Shown: one piece after another, positions 56,022 through 64,000 of the stretch
Position numbering within the stretch: position 1 is the first letter of the stretch
Layout of the letters: every line of letters begins with the position of its first letter
NCBI RefSeq assembly: GCF_014287585.1
Contig: NZ_JACOOJ010000033.1
Coordinates: forward strand, 1-64,000
Direction: 5' to 3'
Source of the DNA: Parabacteroides hominis
GTDB lineage: Bacteria > Bacteroidota > Bacteroidia > Bacteroidales > Tannerellaceae
Length of the DNA stretch: 64,000 nt
Notes under the pieces: generated by a model
Told to the model about the DNA's origin: nothing
The model's database searches: none
What the model saw: the letters and a program-made list of their open reading frames with translations, nothing else
Made by a program: the position numbers and the translations under genes

Positions 56022-56768
56022 ATGGCAAAGTTGACAGAAGAAGAACTCCTGTTTCGTAAAGTAGAAGAGAAAGTCAAGAAGGCGATATTCGAATACGGCC
56101 TGATCGCAGATGGCGACCGTATATTGGTCGGATTGTCGGGTGGAAAAGATTCGCTGGCGCTGGTGGATCTGCTCGGACGCCGTTCCAAGATATTCCGGCC
56201 CCGGTTCGAGGTGGTCGTGACGCATATCGTGATGTCGAATATTCCTTATCGTTCGGATATCGGCTACCTGAAAAGCCGGGCCGACGAGCACGGCCTTCCT
56301 TTTTTCGTGCACGAGACGAGCTTCGACGCTTCGACCGATACCCGCAAATCCCCTTGTTTCCTTTGCTCCTGGACACGGCGGAAAGCCTTGTTCGATATCG
56401 CAAAGAGGCACGGTTGCAACAAGATTGCCTTCGGACATCATCAGGATGATATTCTCGAAACCCTTCTGATGAATATGATCCACCAGGGAGCGATCGGAAC
56501 GATGCCGCCGCGCCTGAAGATGGACAAGTTCGATATGGAGATTATCCGCCCCATGTGCCTGGTGGAGGAGAAAGACTTGACCCGGATTGCTGTGTGGAGG
56601 GGATATCGGAAACAGATCAAGAATTGCCCGTACGAATCCGGCTCCAGCCGTTCGGACATGAAGGAGGTGTTATCGCGTCTGGAGGCGATCAATCCTGAGG
56701 CGCGCTATAGCCTTTGGAACAGTATGTCGAATATTCAGGAGGATTATCTTCCTCGTAAACTCAAATAA
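56022..56768 (+). CDS. TtcA-family tRNA thiolation-like ATP pyrophosphatase
   Basis: A 248-aa PP-loop enzyme. SGGKDSLAL is at about residues 35-43. A Cys pair follows in SPCFLCSW (about 110-117), with a third Cys in KNCPYESG (about 206), as in enzymes that hold a 4Fe-4S cluster and thiolate tRNA (TtcA makes 2-thiocytidine 32). FGHHQDDILETLLMN (about 137-151) is the second family motif. The length and C-terminus differ from proteobacterial TtcA, so the exact base is unsure. Followed by a DUF486 gene after three bases. Confidence 0.85.
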   Translation: MAKLTEEELLFRKVEEKVKKAIFEYGLIADGDRILVGLSGGKDSLALVDLLGRRSKIFRPRFEVVVTHIVMSNIPYRSDIGYLKSRADEHGLPFFVHETSFDASTDTRKSPCFLCSWTRRKALFDIAKRHGCNKIAFGHHQDDILETLLMNMIHQGAIGTMPPRLKMDKFDMEIIRPMCLVEEKDLTRIAVWRGYRKQIKNCPYESGSSRSDMKEVLSRLEAINPEARYSLWNSMSNIQEDYLPRKLK

Positions 56769-56771
56769 ATT

Positions 56772-57143
56772 ATGCAAGGATTTTATACTATTCTGTTATT
56801 GGTCGTATCCAATATCTTTATGACGTGTGCCTGGTACGGGCATCTGAAGATGAAGCAGCAGTTCAGCTGGTTCGAGCATCTGCCGCTGATCGGCGTTGTC
56901 TTGTTCAGCTGGTTTTTAGCATTTTTCGAATATTGTTTCCAGGTCCCGGCCAACCGGATGGGTTTTCGCGATAATGGCGGGCCGTTTAACCTGATCCAGT
57001 TGAAGGTGATCCAGGAGGTGATTACGCTGGTTGTCTTTGTCGGTTTCAGTTCGATTGCCTTCAAAGGCGAGTCGTTTAAGTGGAACCATGCGCTGGCTTT
57101 TCTGTTTCTGGTGGCGGCGGTTTATCTGGTGTTTAAGAAATAG
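56772..57143 (+). CDS. DUF486/DMT-family small membrane protein
   Basis: A 123-aa protein with four membrane helices (about residues 3-21, 33-53, 76-96 and 102-120) and the DUF486 hallmark FEYCFQVPANRMG (about 53-65). The family is part of the drug/metabolite transporter superfamily; substrate unknown. It lies three bases after the ttcA-like gene and is probably co-transcribed. Confidence 0.85.
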   Translation: MQGFYTILLLVVSNIFMTCAWYGHLKMKQQFSWFEHLPLIGVVLFSWFLAFFEYCFQVPANRMGFRDNGGPFNLIQLKVIQEVITLVVFVGFSSIAFKGESFKWNHALAFLFLVAAVYLVFKK

Positions 57144-57868
57144 GGAGGGAAAGAGGTTTTGTCTTTTGTCTGAATGATAAATCATCATTTATGATTCACA
57201 TCTGCCAAGATATGAGTCTGTGAAGTTGTTCCTATAGATGCCTGTCGCTTTCCGAAAAGACAGGTATCGGTTGCCGGATAGATGCCTACCTTTTTGCTGC
57301 TACCCTATAGGCTTTTCCCGGACAGGCTAAAGGCTGTATTTTTTAGCCTATAACCTATATTTTACGGGACAGGAACCAATCAGATCCCTTATATGACAAA
57401 AACAGAAAACAGGGTTCACGGCGGTAAAAGGCTAATGGCCAGCGATTTGTTGTGAAGGTTGTGAAGGCTGTGAAACCTGTTTACGATCAGCCAATCCTAT
57501 CGGTCGATCCCGCCTTTTTTTATCCTGCATTCACAGGGTTCACAGCAACATGCTGATCTACAGAGTCCCCCGAACAGTGTGAACCCTAATTAAATAAAAT
57601 AACCAGGGGGTATTTAGAGGATAATCTAAGAAAAACTGAACCTGTATTTTAGGCACGGATTACACGATTTACACGGTTTAAATATGTTTTGAAAAAAACT
57701 TCTTGCCGTGTAATCCGGTAATCCGTGCCTAAAATACAGGTTCAAATCTAACCTCCGTTGAGTAAGTGACTGCATCACCCAATCACTGTTGAGCTAAATA
57801 AATTATCTCATTAGAAAGAATATTTGGACTTGTAAATGATGATTTATCTGCATATAATATAGAGCAGC
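57144..57868. other. Repeat-rich non-coding stretch of 0.7 kb
   Basis: No reading frame here is convincing. The stretch holds a 16-bp inverted repeat at its ends (57176-57191 and 57833-57848), three 9-bp tandem units beginning TTGTGAAGG (57450-57476), a GGGTTCAC word that recurs inverted as GTGAACCC near 57580, and a large hairpin at 57638-57743. Confidence 0.65.
57638..57743. repeat. Large inverted repeat with 38-base arms
   Basis: The outer 26 bases of the arms at 57638-57676 and 57706-57743 are perfect complements; the inner 12 are imperfect. The 29-base loop is AT-rich. An RNA copy would form a very stable hairpin in either direction. Confidence 0.8.
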
Positions 57869-57911
57869 AAAAAGGGGCTACCCTTGACTTACGCCCGGCA
57901 GCCCCTTTTTT
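57869..57911 (-). terminator. Terminator of the OmpH-like gene
   Basis: AAAAAGGGGCT and AGCCCCTTTTTT form an 11-bp stem with T tracts on both strands, 18 bases past the OmpH stop. Confidence 0.85.
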
Positions 57912-57928
57912 ATTTCGGATTTTAAATC

Positions 57929-58531
57929 TTATTTGCTGGATGAATAGTTTTTATTCAACACATCAATAAACTCGGCAGTGATATCGTATGCCGGATTTGA
58001 CAACAAAATATTATCACCCATCGTATTGCTGAAAATGATCTGATAACCTTTTGTCTGATTGAAAGTCGTCAACTGAGCGACGATCGTATCGCGAAGCTGC
58101 CCGTTCAGTTCCATCTGCTTGGCAGCCAACTCTTGTTCTTTCTTAGCCGCATAGTTCTGAAGTTCCTCCTGCTTTTTCTGCAAACGATTTCCTTCCTGCT
58201 GCGCTCTTTCCGTGGTAAGAAAAGCATTTGCTTCATATTTACGTTGGAAATCATTCAACTCTGTCCGTAAGGCATTTGACCGTTGGGTCATATCTAAACG
58301 ATAATCTTCCTGCATTTTGAGGATGCGTTCATTCAGATCTTTCGAATAGTTGTAATTCGATAAAAGAGAATCTACATTCACATATGCTATAGGAAGCAAA
58401 TTGGTAGAATCTCCCTCCGTTGTGAAAGCCGGAGCTACTGTGGATTCTTTTTTACTGGAAAACTGCATAACAAACAAGATTATGACAGCCACCGCGAGCA
58501 CACCATTAATAACGTAGTTAATGTTCTTCAT
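57929..58531 (-). CDS. OmpH/Skp-like periplasmic chaperone
   Basis: A 200-aa protein. A single N-terminal hydrophobic segment (about residues 7-23) acts as anchor or uncleaved signal. A long coiled coil (about 60-140, rich in Gln, Glu, Lys) and the C-terminal strand region (GYQIIFSN, NPAYDITAEFIDVLN) match OmpH/Skp, which hold outer-membrane proteins during transit. It stands downstream of a small membrane protein gene, 28 bases apart. Confidence 0.85.
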   Translation of the reverse strand: MKNINYVINGVLAVAVIILFVMQFSSKKESTVAPAFTTEGDSTNLLPIAYVNVDSLLSNYNYSKDLNERILKMQEDYRLDMTQRSNALRTELNDFQRKYEANAFLTTERAQQEGNRLQKKQEELQNYAAKKEQELAAKQMELNGQLRDTIVAQLTTFNQTKGYQIIFSNTMGDNILLSNPAYDITAEFIDVLNKNYSSSK

Positions 58532-58559
58532 AAAGTGTAAATTAAATCTTTATTTTATT

Positions 58560-58778
58560 TTATTCTTCTATTTCCTTTATTCTATCATACAGATTCTTCT
58601 GCAAACTATCTCGCTTATGCTGGGTTTTAGCACAGCATATACCTTTCTTCCTTAGTGCCGCGTTACCTTCAATGTGTGTATTAGGAAACTTCCCTCCTTT
58701 TTTGAAAAGAACTTTTACACTGAGCAACACAACACAAATAACAAGAATTATGACGGTAATCAATAACGTTGTAAGCAT
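58560..58778 (-). CDS. Small membrane protein, Bacteroidales-conserved
   Basis: A 72-aa protein with one N-terminal membrane helix (about residues 3-22) and a basic soluble tail carrying FKKGGKFPNTHIEGNAAL and a GICCAK motif. Similar short proteins are typical of Bacteroidales genomes; function unknown. Its -7 element reads TATATTTG on the minus strand at 58799-58806. Confidence 0.7.
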   Translation of the reverse strand: MLTTLLITVIILVICVVLLSVKVLFKKGGKFPNTHIEGNAALRKKGICCAKTQHKRDSLQKNLYDRIKEIEE

Positions 58779-58925
58779 TTTCTCTATATTTGTGGACGCA
58801 AATATAAGAGTTTAAGTGATTGGAAAGTATGTTTTTGGTATTTAATTGTACTTTTTTTCATACAAACCTCTGTTTGCAGTGGTATTATTAACTATAGAGT
58901 AACATCTATAATATATTGTAACATT

Positions 58926-60383
58926 ATGAAGATTACTGATTTAAAACCTGAAATCGTCTGGAAGTTCTTCCACCAGGTAACACAAGTGCCCCGTCCTTCA
59001 AAGAAGGAGGGAAAAATGATCGAATTCCTTGAATCGTTCGCTAAACAGTATAAAATAGCTATCAAAAAAGATGCCGCAGGCAACATCCTGATGTCTAAAC
59101 CGGCTACTCCCGGCAAAGAAAACCTGCCGACAGTCGTTCTGCAATCCCATATGGATATGGTGTGCGAAAAGAATAATGAAACCGCACATGATTTCGACAA
59201 CGATCCGATCGAAACAATCGTCGAAGGGAATTGGCTTCACGCCAACGGTACGACTTTAGGAGCCGACAATGGTATCGGTGTAGCCGCCGAACTGGCAATC
59301 CTCGCTTCCGACGATATCGAACACGGACCGATCGAATGCCTTTTCACCGTAGACGAAGAAACCGGACTGACCGGAGCCAAAGCTCTCGAAAAAGGATTTA
59401 TGACAGGCGATATCCTGCTGAACCTCGATAGCGAAGACGAAGGCGAAATCTTTATGGGATGCGCCGGCGGTAAGGACACGCAAGCCGTATTCCACTATGA
59501 ATCGCGCGACACCAATCCGAACATGCAATATTTCAGGATCGGAGTGAAAGGTTTGAACGGAGGACATTCCGGCGGCGAAATACACAAAGGTTTGGGTAAT
59601 GCCAACAAAGTATTGGTCCGCTACCTGTACCTGTTGAACAATCAGGTAGATTTCAATCTTTGCTTTATCCAAGGCGGTAACCTACGCAATGCCATCGCAC
59701 GTGAAGCACAGGCGGTTATCGGCCTGTATCCGGAAGACAAGGAGACAGCACGCATCCTCTTGAACCACTATACGGCAGACATTGAAAACGAACTGAAACA
59801 CGTCGATCCGAACGTACGGATTTCAATGGAATCGACAGACCGGCCGGATAAATACATAAGCGATTTATGGGCACAAAAAATCATCCTGGCATTGCACGCT
59901 TGTCCGCACGGCGTAATCGGCATGAGCCACGACATCGAAGGCTTGGTCGAGACTTCCACCAATTTGGCTTCCGTCAAGATGGGGCCGGACGATACGGTCA
60001 TCGTAGGCACAAGCCAGCGCAGCTCCATCGAATCATGCAAGAATATGATCGCCAACCAGGTCGCATCCGTTTTCAAACTGGCAGACGCAGTCGTCACTCA
60101 CGGCGACGGTTATCCCGGCTGGGCGCCTAACCCGGATTCAAAGATCCTGAAAGTGGCACAGGAAACCTATAAACGTTTGTTCAACAAAGATGCCAAAATA
60201 ATGGCGATCCATGCAGGATTGGAATGCGGTTTGTTCCTTGAAAAATACCCGAACCTGGATATGATTTCATTCGGGCCGACACTTCGAGACGTCCATTCTC
60301 CCAACGAACGCATACAGATTGATACCGTTGGTTTGTGGTGGTCTCACTTACTCGAACTATTAAAGAGCATCCCTGCAAAATAA
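58926..60383 (+). CDS. pepD: Aminoacyl-histidine dipeptidase (M20 family)
   Basis: A 485-aa cytosolic zinc dipeptidase that cleaves Xaa-His dipeptides such as carnosine. Metal ligands are visible: LQSHMDMV (His, about residue 78), GADNGIG (Asp, about 116), VDEETGLTG (Glu-Glu, about 146-147), NLDSED (Asp), and AIHAGLECG near the C-terminus (His). The central lid domain lies at about 185-390. The gene is monocistronic with a strong terminator. Confidence 0.93.
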   Translation: MKITDLKPEIVWKFFHQVTQVPRPSKKEGKMIEFLESFAKQYKIAIKKDAAGNILMSKPATPGKENLPTVVLQSHMDMVCEKNNETAHDFDNDPIETIVEGNWLHANGTTLGADNGIGVAAELAILASDDIEHGPIECLFTVDEETGLTGAKALEKGFMTGDILLNLDSEDEGEIFMGCAGGKDTQAVFHYESRDTNPNMQYFRIGVKGLNGGHSGGEIHKGLGNANKVLVRYLYLLNNQVDFNLCFIQGGNLRNAIAREAQAVIGLYPEDKETARILLNHYTADIENELKHVDPNVRISMESTDRPDKYISDLWAQKIILALHACPHGVIGMSHDIEGLVETSTNLASVKMGPDDTVIVGTSQRSSIESCKNMIANQVASVFKLADAVVTHGDGYPGWAPNPDSKILKVAQETYKRLFNKDAKIMAIHAGLECGLFLEKYPNLDMISFGPTLRDVHSPNERIQIDTVGLWWSHLLELLKSIPAK

Positions 60384-60403
60384 AACGATATATTTTCCGT
60401 TAT

Positions 60404-60446
60404 AAAAAGAGGATTAACATTCGACGGATGTTTTTCCTCTTTTTTT
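60404..60446 (+). terminator. Terminator of pepD
   Basis: AAAAAGAGGA pairs with TCCTCTTTTT, followed by a T run, 20 bases past the pepD stop. Confidence 0.8.
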
Positions 60447-60542
60447 ATGTTAATGCCCGAAAACTTATTTATAATAAATTTGTTTTCTTATTGACATTAT
60501 ATGGTAAATAATAATTTACCCGGACTATTAATAATTAATGAA

Positions 60543-62006
60543 ATGAAAAAATTAGCCGCTCCGCTACTCATCTTATTCTTTATAGCACTCAACCTGTTGT
60601 CGTGCGACGGGCTGGACGAGAACTATTCGAGCAATCCCAACCATCGGCTGAGCTTCTCGGTCGACACGCTTTCTTTCGATACGGTGTTCACCACAATAGG
60701 CTCCGCAACCAAAGAATTCATGATCTACAACCGTAACGATCAGCCTTTGCTGATCAGCGAGATCATGTTGGCAAGCGGTGAAGAGACCGGTTTCCGCATC
60801 AACGTGGACGGGCGTAAAGGCGACCATTTCCAGGATGTAAGGATACAGGCAAACGACAGTTTGTATGTATTTGTGGAAGTAACCGTCAATCCGAATGCAT
60901 CCAACCAGCCGCTACTGGTGGACGATTCCGTAATCTTCACGACAAACGGTATCAAACAGTCTGTTCGCCTCGAAGCATACGGACAAAATGTAAACCTGTA
61001 TAAAAACGGGCTTATCCTGACACAGGACACTCATTTTACAGCCGAACGCCCCTACCTTATATATGACAGCCTGGTTATTTCTCCAAATATCACGCTCAAC
61101 ATCGATCCGGGCGTAACTTTCTATATGCACGACACCGCGAAAGTTATCACATACGGGACATTGCTGGCCAAAGGGACACGCGAAAATCCAATCGTCTTCC
61201 GCGGAGACCGTCTGGACTTCATCCTGAACGACATCCTGCCCTACGACAGGACACCGTCGCAATGGGGAGGTATTTTCTTCCGCCCGGAAAGCTACAATAA
61301 TATTATGGACAATGTAATCGTGCGGAACGGAAAAACAGGACTGACGTTCGAAAAATCGTCTCCGGACGAATCCAAGCTGAAATTAAGTAATTCCCAGATC
61401 ACGAATATGGGAGAAAACCTGTTCTTCGCACTCAATTGCAATATAGAAGTGACCAACACGGAATTGACGAATGCCGGAGGTGGTGTCGTCGTCCTGATTG
61501 GCGGAGAATACCGTTTCATCCATTGCACGCTTGCTAATTTCATGACATTGGAAAAACGGAACACGTCTTGCCTCACGATGGCAAACAATGCAAATAAAGA
61601 GACTTATCCGCTCAAAGCGACATTCGACAATTGCATTGTCGACGGCAGTTTCGATGCCGGCAAGGAAGAGTATAAAGGAGAACTCAATCTATCCATCGAC
61701 GGTGCAGCATCATTCGAATACCTGTTTAACCATTGTGTGGTTAAAACCAATGGCAGCAACAATGATCACTTCAAAGAGGTATTGTTCACAAATGCCAGTC
61801 CGTCCTATAGGCTAAAGGGCGGTGAAAAGAACAAATACCGCTTCGACTTCCGCCCGGATTCGCTGACGACTTTAGGAGTAGGCAAGGCGGATATCTTTAT
61901 CACGCAACAATATCCGGTAGACCGCTACGGCGTTAACCGCCTCACAAACGACGGACCGGATATCGGAGCCTACGAGTTCGTACCGAAAGAAGATGAAACT
62001 AAATAA
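60543..62006 (+). CDS. Surface lipoprotein with right-handed beta-helix
   Basis: A 487-aa lipoprotein: signal peptide with lipobox LNLLSC (Cys about residue 21). An Ig-like domain follows (about 40-135; FTTIGSATKEFMIYN, PLLISEIMLASGEETGF). A parallel beta-helix (about 170-400; repeated N-x-I/V units, WGGIFFRP, NVIVRNGKTGL) ends in the choice-of-anchor-Q-like DIGAYEF. I start at 60543 (MKKLAAP); the ATG at 60501 would spoil the signal peptide. The next gene starts six bases later. Confidence 0.8.
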   Translation: MKKLAAPLLILFFIALNLLSCDGLDENYSSNPNHRLSFSVDTLSFDTVFTTIGSATKEFMIYNRNDQPLLISEIMLASGEETGFRINVDGRKGDHFQDVRIQANDSLYVFVEVTVNPNASNQPLLVDDSVIFTTNGIKQSVRLEAYGQNVNLYKNGLILTQDTHFTAERPYLIYDSLVISPNITLNIDPGVTFYMHDTAKVITYGTLLAKGTRENPIVFRGDRLDFILNDILPYDRTPSQWGGIFFRPESYNNIMDNVIVRNGKTGLTFEKSSPDESKLKLSNSQITNMGENLFFALNCNIEVTNTELTNAGGGVVVLIGGEYRFIHCTLANFMTLEKRNTSCLTMANNANKETYPLKATFDNCIVDGSFDAGKEEYKGELNLSIDGAASFEYLFNHCVVKTNGSNNDHFKEVLFTNASPSYRLKGGEKNKYRFDFRPDSLTTLGVGKADIFITQQYPVDRYGVNRLTNDGPDIGAYEFVPKEDETK

Positions 62007-62012
62007 AACGAT

Positions 62013-63086
62013 ATGACCCGGATCTTAACTATGACGTTTTTTATCCTGACACTGTTTTCCTTGTCTTCACAAGGGCAAACAGACTTCCGTGTGATGAGCT
62101 ACAATGTCGAGAACCTGTTCGACACGAAAGACGATCCGCTTACCGCCGACAACGATTTCCTTCCCTCCGGTAACCGCCACTGGACACATGGACGATTTTA
62201 CCATAAATTACAGCAATTGGCAAAAGTCATTACGGCAGCGGGAGAATGGAGCACTCCGGCTTTGATCGGACTTTGTGAAGTTGAAAACGATTCCGTACTT
62301 GTCCGGCTTCTGAATTTCACTCCGCTCCGCCGGCAACATTACCGTTATTGCATGACGCACGGACAAGACACGCGAGGCATCAACGTGGCATTGCTTTACC
62401 AACGGGACAAGTTCCGCTACCAAGGACACACGGAGCACCCGGTCCGTTTTACCCGCAAACAACATAAACATACCCGTAATATCCTGCATGTATGGGGAGA
62501 TGTAATTACCGGAGAGCGGATCGATGTTTTTGTCTGCCACTTTCCATCCCGTTACGGAGGAGAAAAAGAAAGCGAACCGGATCGTTTGGATGCGGCACGT
62601 ACCCTGCGTACATTATGCGATTCGATCCATAGCCTCCGTCCTGCCCCGCATATCCTGATCATGGGGGATTTTAATGATACGCCGGACGACACGAGCATCC
62701 GAGAAATATTGGATGCGCATCCGTTTCCAATTCCATGCCTGTCCGGTTCAGGTTCCATGCCTATGGAACTCCGGACAGATGCTTATCCGTCACTCCATCT
62801 ATACAACCTATTTGCCAAGAACAGGCCGACTCTTCCGGGAAGTCATAAGTATCAAGGAGAATGGAGCCAGTTAGATCAAATCATCCTGTCGTCCTCTCTC
62901 ACCGACACCACCTCCCGGATGCAGGTCATCCCAGAAAGCGCCCGCATCTTTTCTCCGCCATTCCTGCTTATAAAAGATAAAACCTGGCGTGGCGAACGCC
63001 CTTTCCGCACCTACTACGGTTTCAAATACGAAGGCGGCTACAGCGACCATCTCCCCTTGATCGTCGACTTTCTACTATTGAAATAA
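62013..63086 (+). CDS. Secreted endonuclease/exonuclease/phosphatase-family protein
   Basis: A 357-aa exported EEP-fold hydrolase. The signal peptide ends at SSQGQ (about 22). SYNVENLFDTKD (about 29), GLCEVEND (metal-binding Glu, about 87), MGDFNDTPDD (about 218) and YSDHLPL (catalytic Asp-His, about 346) are the family motifs. It could cleave phosphodiesters in DNA, lipids or nucleotides outside the cytoplasm. It is coupled to the lipoprotein gene upstream. Confidence 0.87.
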   Translation: MTRILTMTFFILTLFSLSSQGQTDFRVMSYNVENLFDTKDDPLTADNDFLPSGNRHWTHGRFYHKLQQLAKVITAAGEWSTPALIGLCEVENDSVLVRLLNFTPLRRQHYRYCMTHGQDTRGINVALLYQRDKFRYQGHTEHPVRFTRKQHKHTRNILHVWGDVITGERIDVFVCHFPSRYGGEKESEPDRLDAARTLRTLCDSIHSLRPAPHILIMGDFNDTPDDTSIREILDAHPFPIPCLSGSGSMPMELRTDAYPSLHLYNLFAKNRPTLPGSHKYQGEWSQLDQIILSSSLTDTTSRMQVIPESARIFSPPFLLIKDKTWRGERPFRTYYGFKYEGGYSDHLPLIVDFLLLK

Positions 63087-63091
63087 ATTAT

Positions 63092-63099
63092 TACTTTTG
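63092..63099 (+). promoter_or_regulatory. -7 promoter element of the M23 peptidase gene
   Basis: TACTTTTG matches TAnnTTTG, 23 bases upstream of the start codon. Confidence 0.6.
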
Positions 63100-63121
63100 T
63101 TTTTCCAAATACACATACAAT

Positions 63122-64000
63122 ATGTACAAACTATATATCGCTATTCTGTTTTTTTGCATACAGACAGTAAGCGCCCAACAACTCCGTCAGCCATTTGATT
63201 TCCCGATCTTGTTGAGCGGTAATTTCGGGGAGTTGCGTAACAACCATTTTCATTCCGGAATAGATTTTAAAACACAAGGAGTTGAAGGGAAGCCCGTTCA
63301 CGCCGTAGAGGACGGATATGTATCACGCATATCTGTCAGTCCGTGGGGATACGGAAACGGCTTATACCTGACACATCCGGACGGGACGACAACCGTCTAC
63401 GGCCATTTGCAACGATTCGCTCCTTCCATCGCCCGATACCTCAAAGCACAACAATACGAGCAGGAAAGCTTCAACGTGAACCTGTTCCTCGACCCGGACC
63501 AACTCCCGGTCAAAAAAGGGGAAATCGTCGCCTACAGTGGAAACACCGGAAGTTCGGGAGGTCCGCATCTCCATTTCGAAGTGCGCGACACGGAGAGTGA
63601 AGAGGTCCTCGACCCGATCGAATATTTCAAAGAGAAGATAACCGATACCCGTCCGCCGAAAATACAAGGAATCCTGATCTGCCCGCAACAGGGCAAAGGA
63701 GTGGTCAACGGCAGCAGTCGTAAACTGGAGCTTAAACCGGTCACGGCCAAAAATGGCAAGCAAACCATCACCGGTAAGATCGAAGCCTGGGGAGAAGTCG
63801 GACTGGCGGTTAAAGCCTACGATTATATGGATAATACGACAAACATCTACGGAGTGAAAGATATTACCCTCCGTCTGGACAGCCAGATTATCTACCATAG
63901 CAACCTGGACCGCTTCGCTTTCGACGAGACCCGCTTCCTGAACAGCTACGTCGATTATGAGGAATGGACAGAGCGCCGTTCCTTCTATATGCGCAGTTTC
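63122..64000 (+). CDS. M23-family metallopeptidase (partial, runs off the window)
   Basis: The first 293 codons of an exported peptidase, open to the last base. The signal peptide ends at VSAQQ (about 19). The LytM/M23 zinc site is complete: HFHSGIDF (His and Asp, about residues 43-50), YGHLQRF, and GPHLHFEV (second His, about 151). Such enzymes cut peptidoglycan cross-links. A further domain begins at about residue 175 and continues beyond the window. Confidence 0.88.
   Translation, partial: MYKLYIAILFFCIQTVSAQQLRQPFDFPILLSGNFGELRNNHFHSGIDFKTQGVEGKPVHAVEDGYVSRISVSPWGYGNGLYLTHPDGTTTVYGHLQRFAPSIARYLKAQQYEQESFNVNLFLDPDQLPVKKGEIVAYSGNTGSSGGPHLHFEVRDTESEEVLDPIEYFKEKITDTRPPKIQGILICPQQGKGVVNGSSRKLELKPVTAKNGKQTITGKIEAWGEVGLAVKAYDYMDNTTNIYGVKDITLRLDSQIIYHSNLDRFAFDETRFLNSYVDYEEWTERRSFYMRSF

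Overview
The window is Bacteroidales chromosome, most likely Parabacteroides or a close relative. The signs are many promoters with the Bacteroidetes -7 motif TAnnTTTG, few Shine-Dalgarno sequences, a DUF4374/PepSY/TonB uptake locus, a eukaryote-like (GT3) glycogen synthase, FloA/NfeD, and small proteins typical of the phylum. The genus is an inference; the order is fairly secure.

Positions 1-18100 are host backbone. They hold a minus-strand operon (nitrilase-like hydrolase, PlsC-like acyltransferase, small protein), glycogen synthase and alpha-glucan phosphorylase, a FadL-type porin, queC-queF behind a compact preQ1-I riboswitch, a secreted DUF1080 protein, dnaX, an FtsB/DivIC-like division protein, and a TonB receptor / DUF4374 lipoprotein / PepSY membrane protein operon.

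Positions about 18100-46600 are an integrative mobilizable element loaded with defence genes. Its left edge carries a decayed zinc-ribbon/HTH gene, a relic of the same gene family that lies intact at the right edge. Both are preceded by a 10-bp-periodic iteron array. Inside are a DUF4143 ATPase and two unknown proteins (19.4-21.9 kb), a long minus-strand operon (34.1 to 22.0 kb), a divergent SIR2-domain gene, a mobilization block (relaxase, MobC, toprim protein, broken DUF3987 gene, HTH protein), a stand-alone PD-(D/E)XK-like nuclease candidate, and the recombination block (RhuM-like mini-protein, tyrosine integrase, two HTH proteins).

The long operon is the most notable system. Its order is XRE regulator, type III-like Mod methyltransferase, RhuM, Res-like helicase-nuclease, small acidic protein, DndD-like SMC ATPase, a protein fusing a DndE-like domain to a HerA-type ATPase, a RloC/PrrC-like zinc-hook ATPase broken by a frameshift and a stop, and a VbhA-like antitoxin remnant without a start codon. 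It looks like a type III restriction-modification system merged with Dnd-type restriction ATPases. The sulfur-inserting Dnd genes are absent, so modification is presumably methylation.

Positions 46600-64000 return to backbone: mnmE, a DUF362 ferredoxin protein, an AAA ATPase, a nitroreductase, the TPR/PD40-NfeD-FloA-Udp-RpiA operon, a TtcA-like enzyme, a DUF486 protein, a 0.7-kb repeat-rich non-coding stretch, an OmpH/Skp-like protein, PepD, a beta-helix lipoprotein, an EEP-family hydrolase and an M23 peptidase cut by the window end. I saw no tRNA, rRNA, CRISPR array or insertion sequence.
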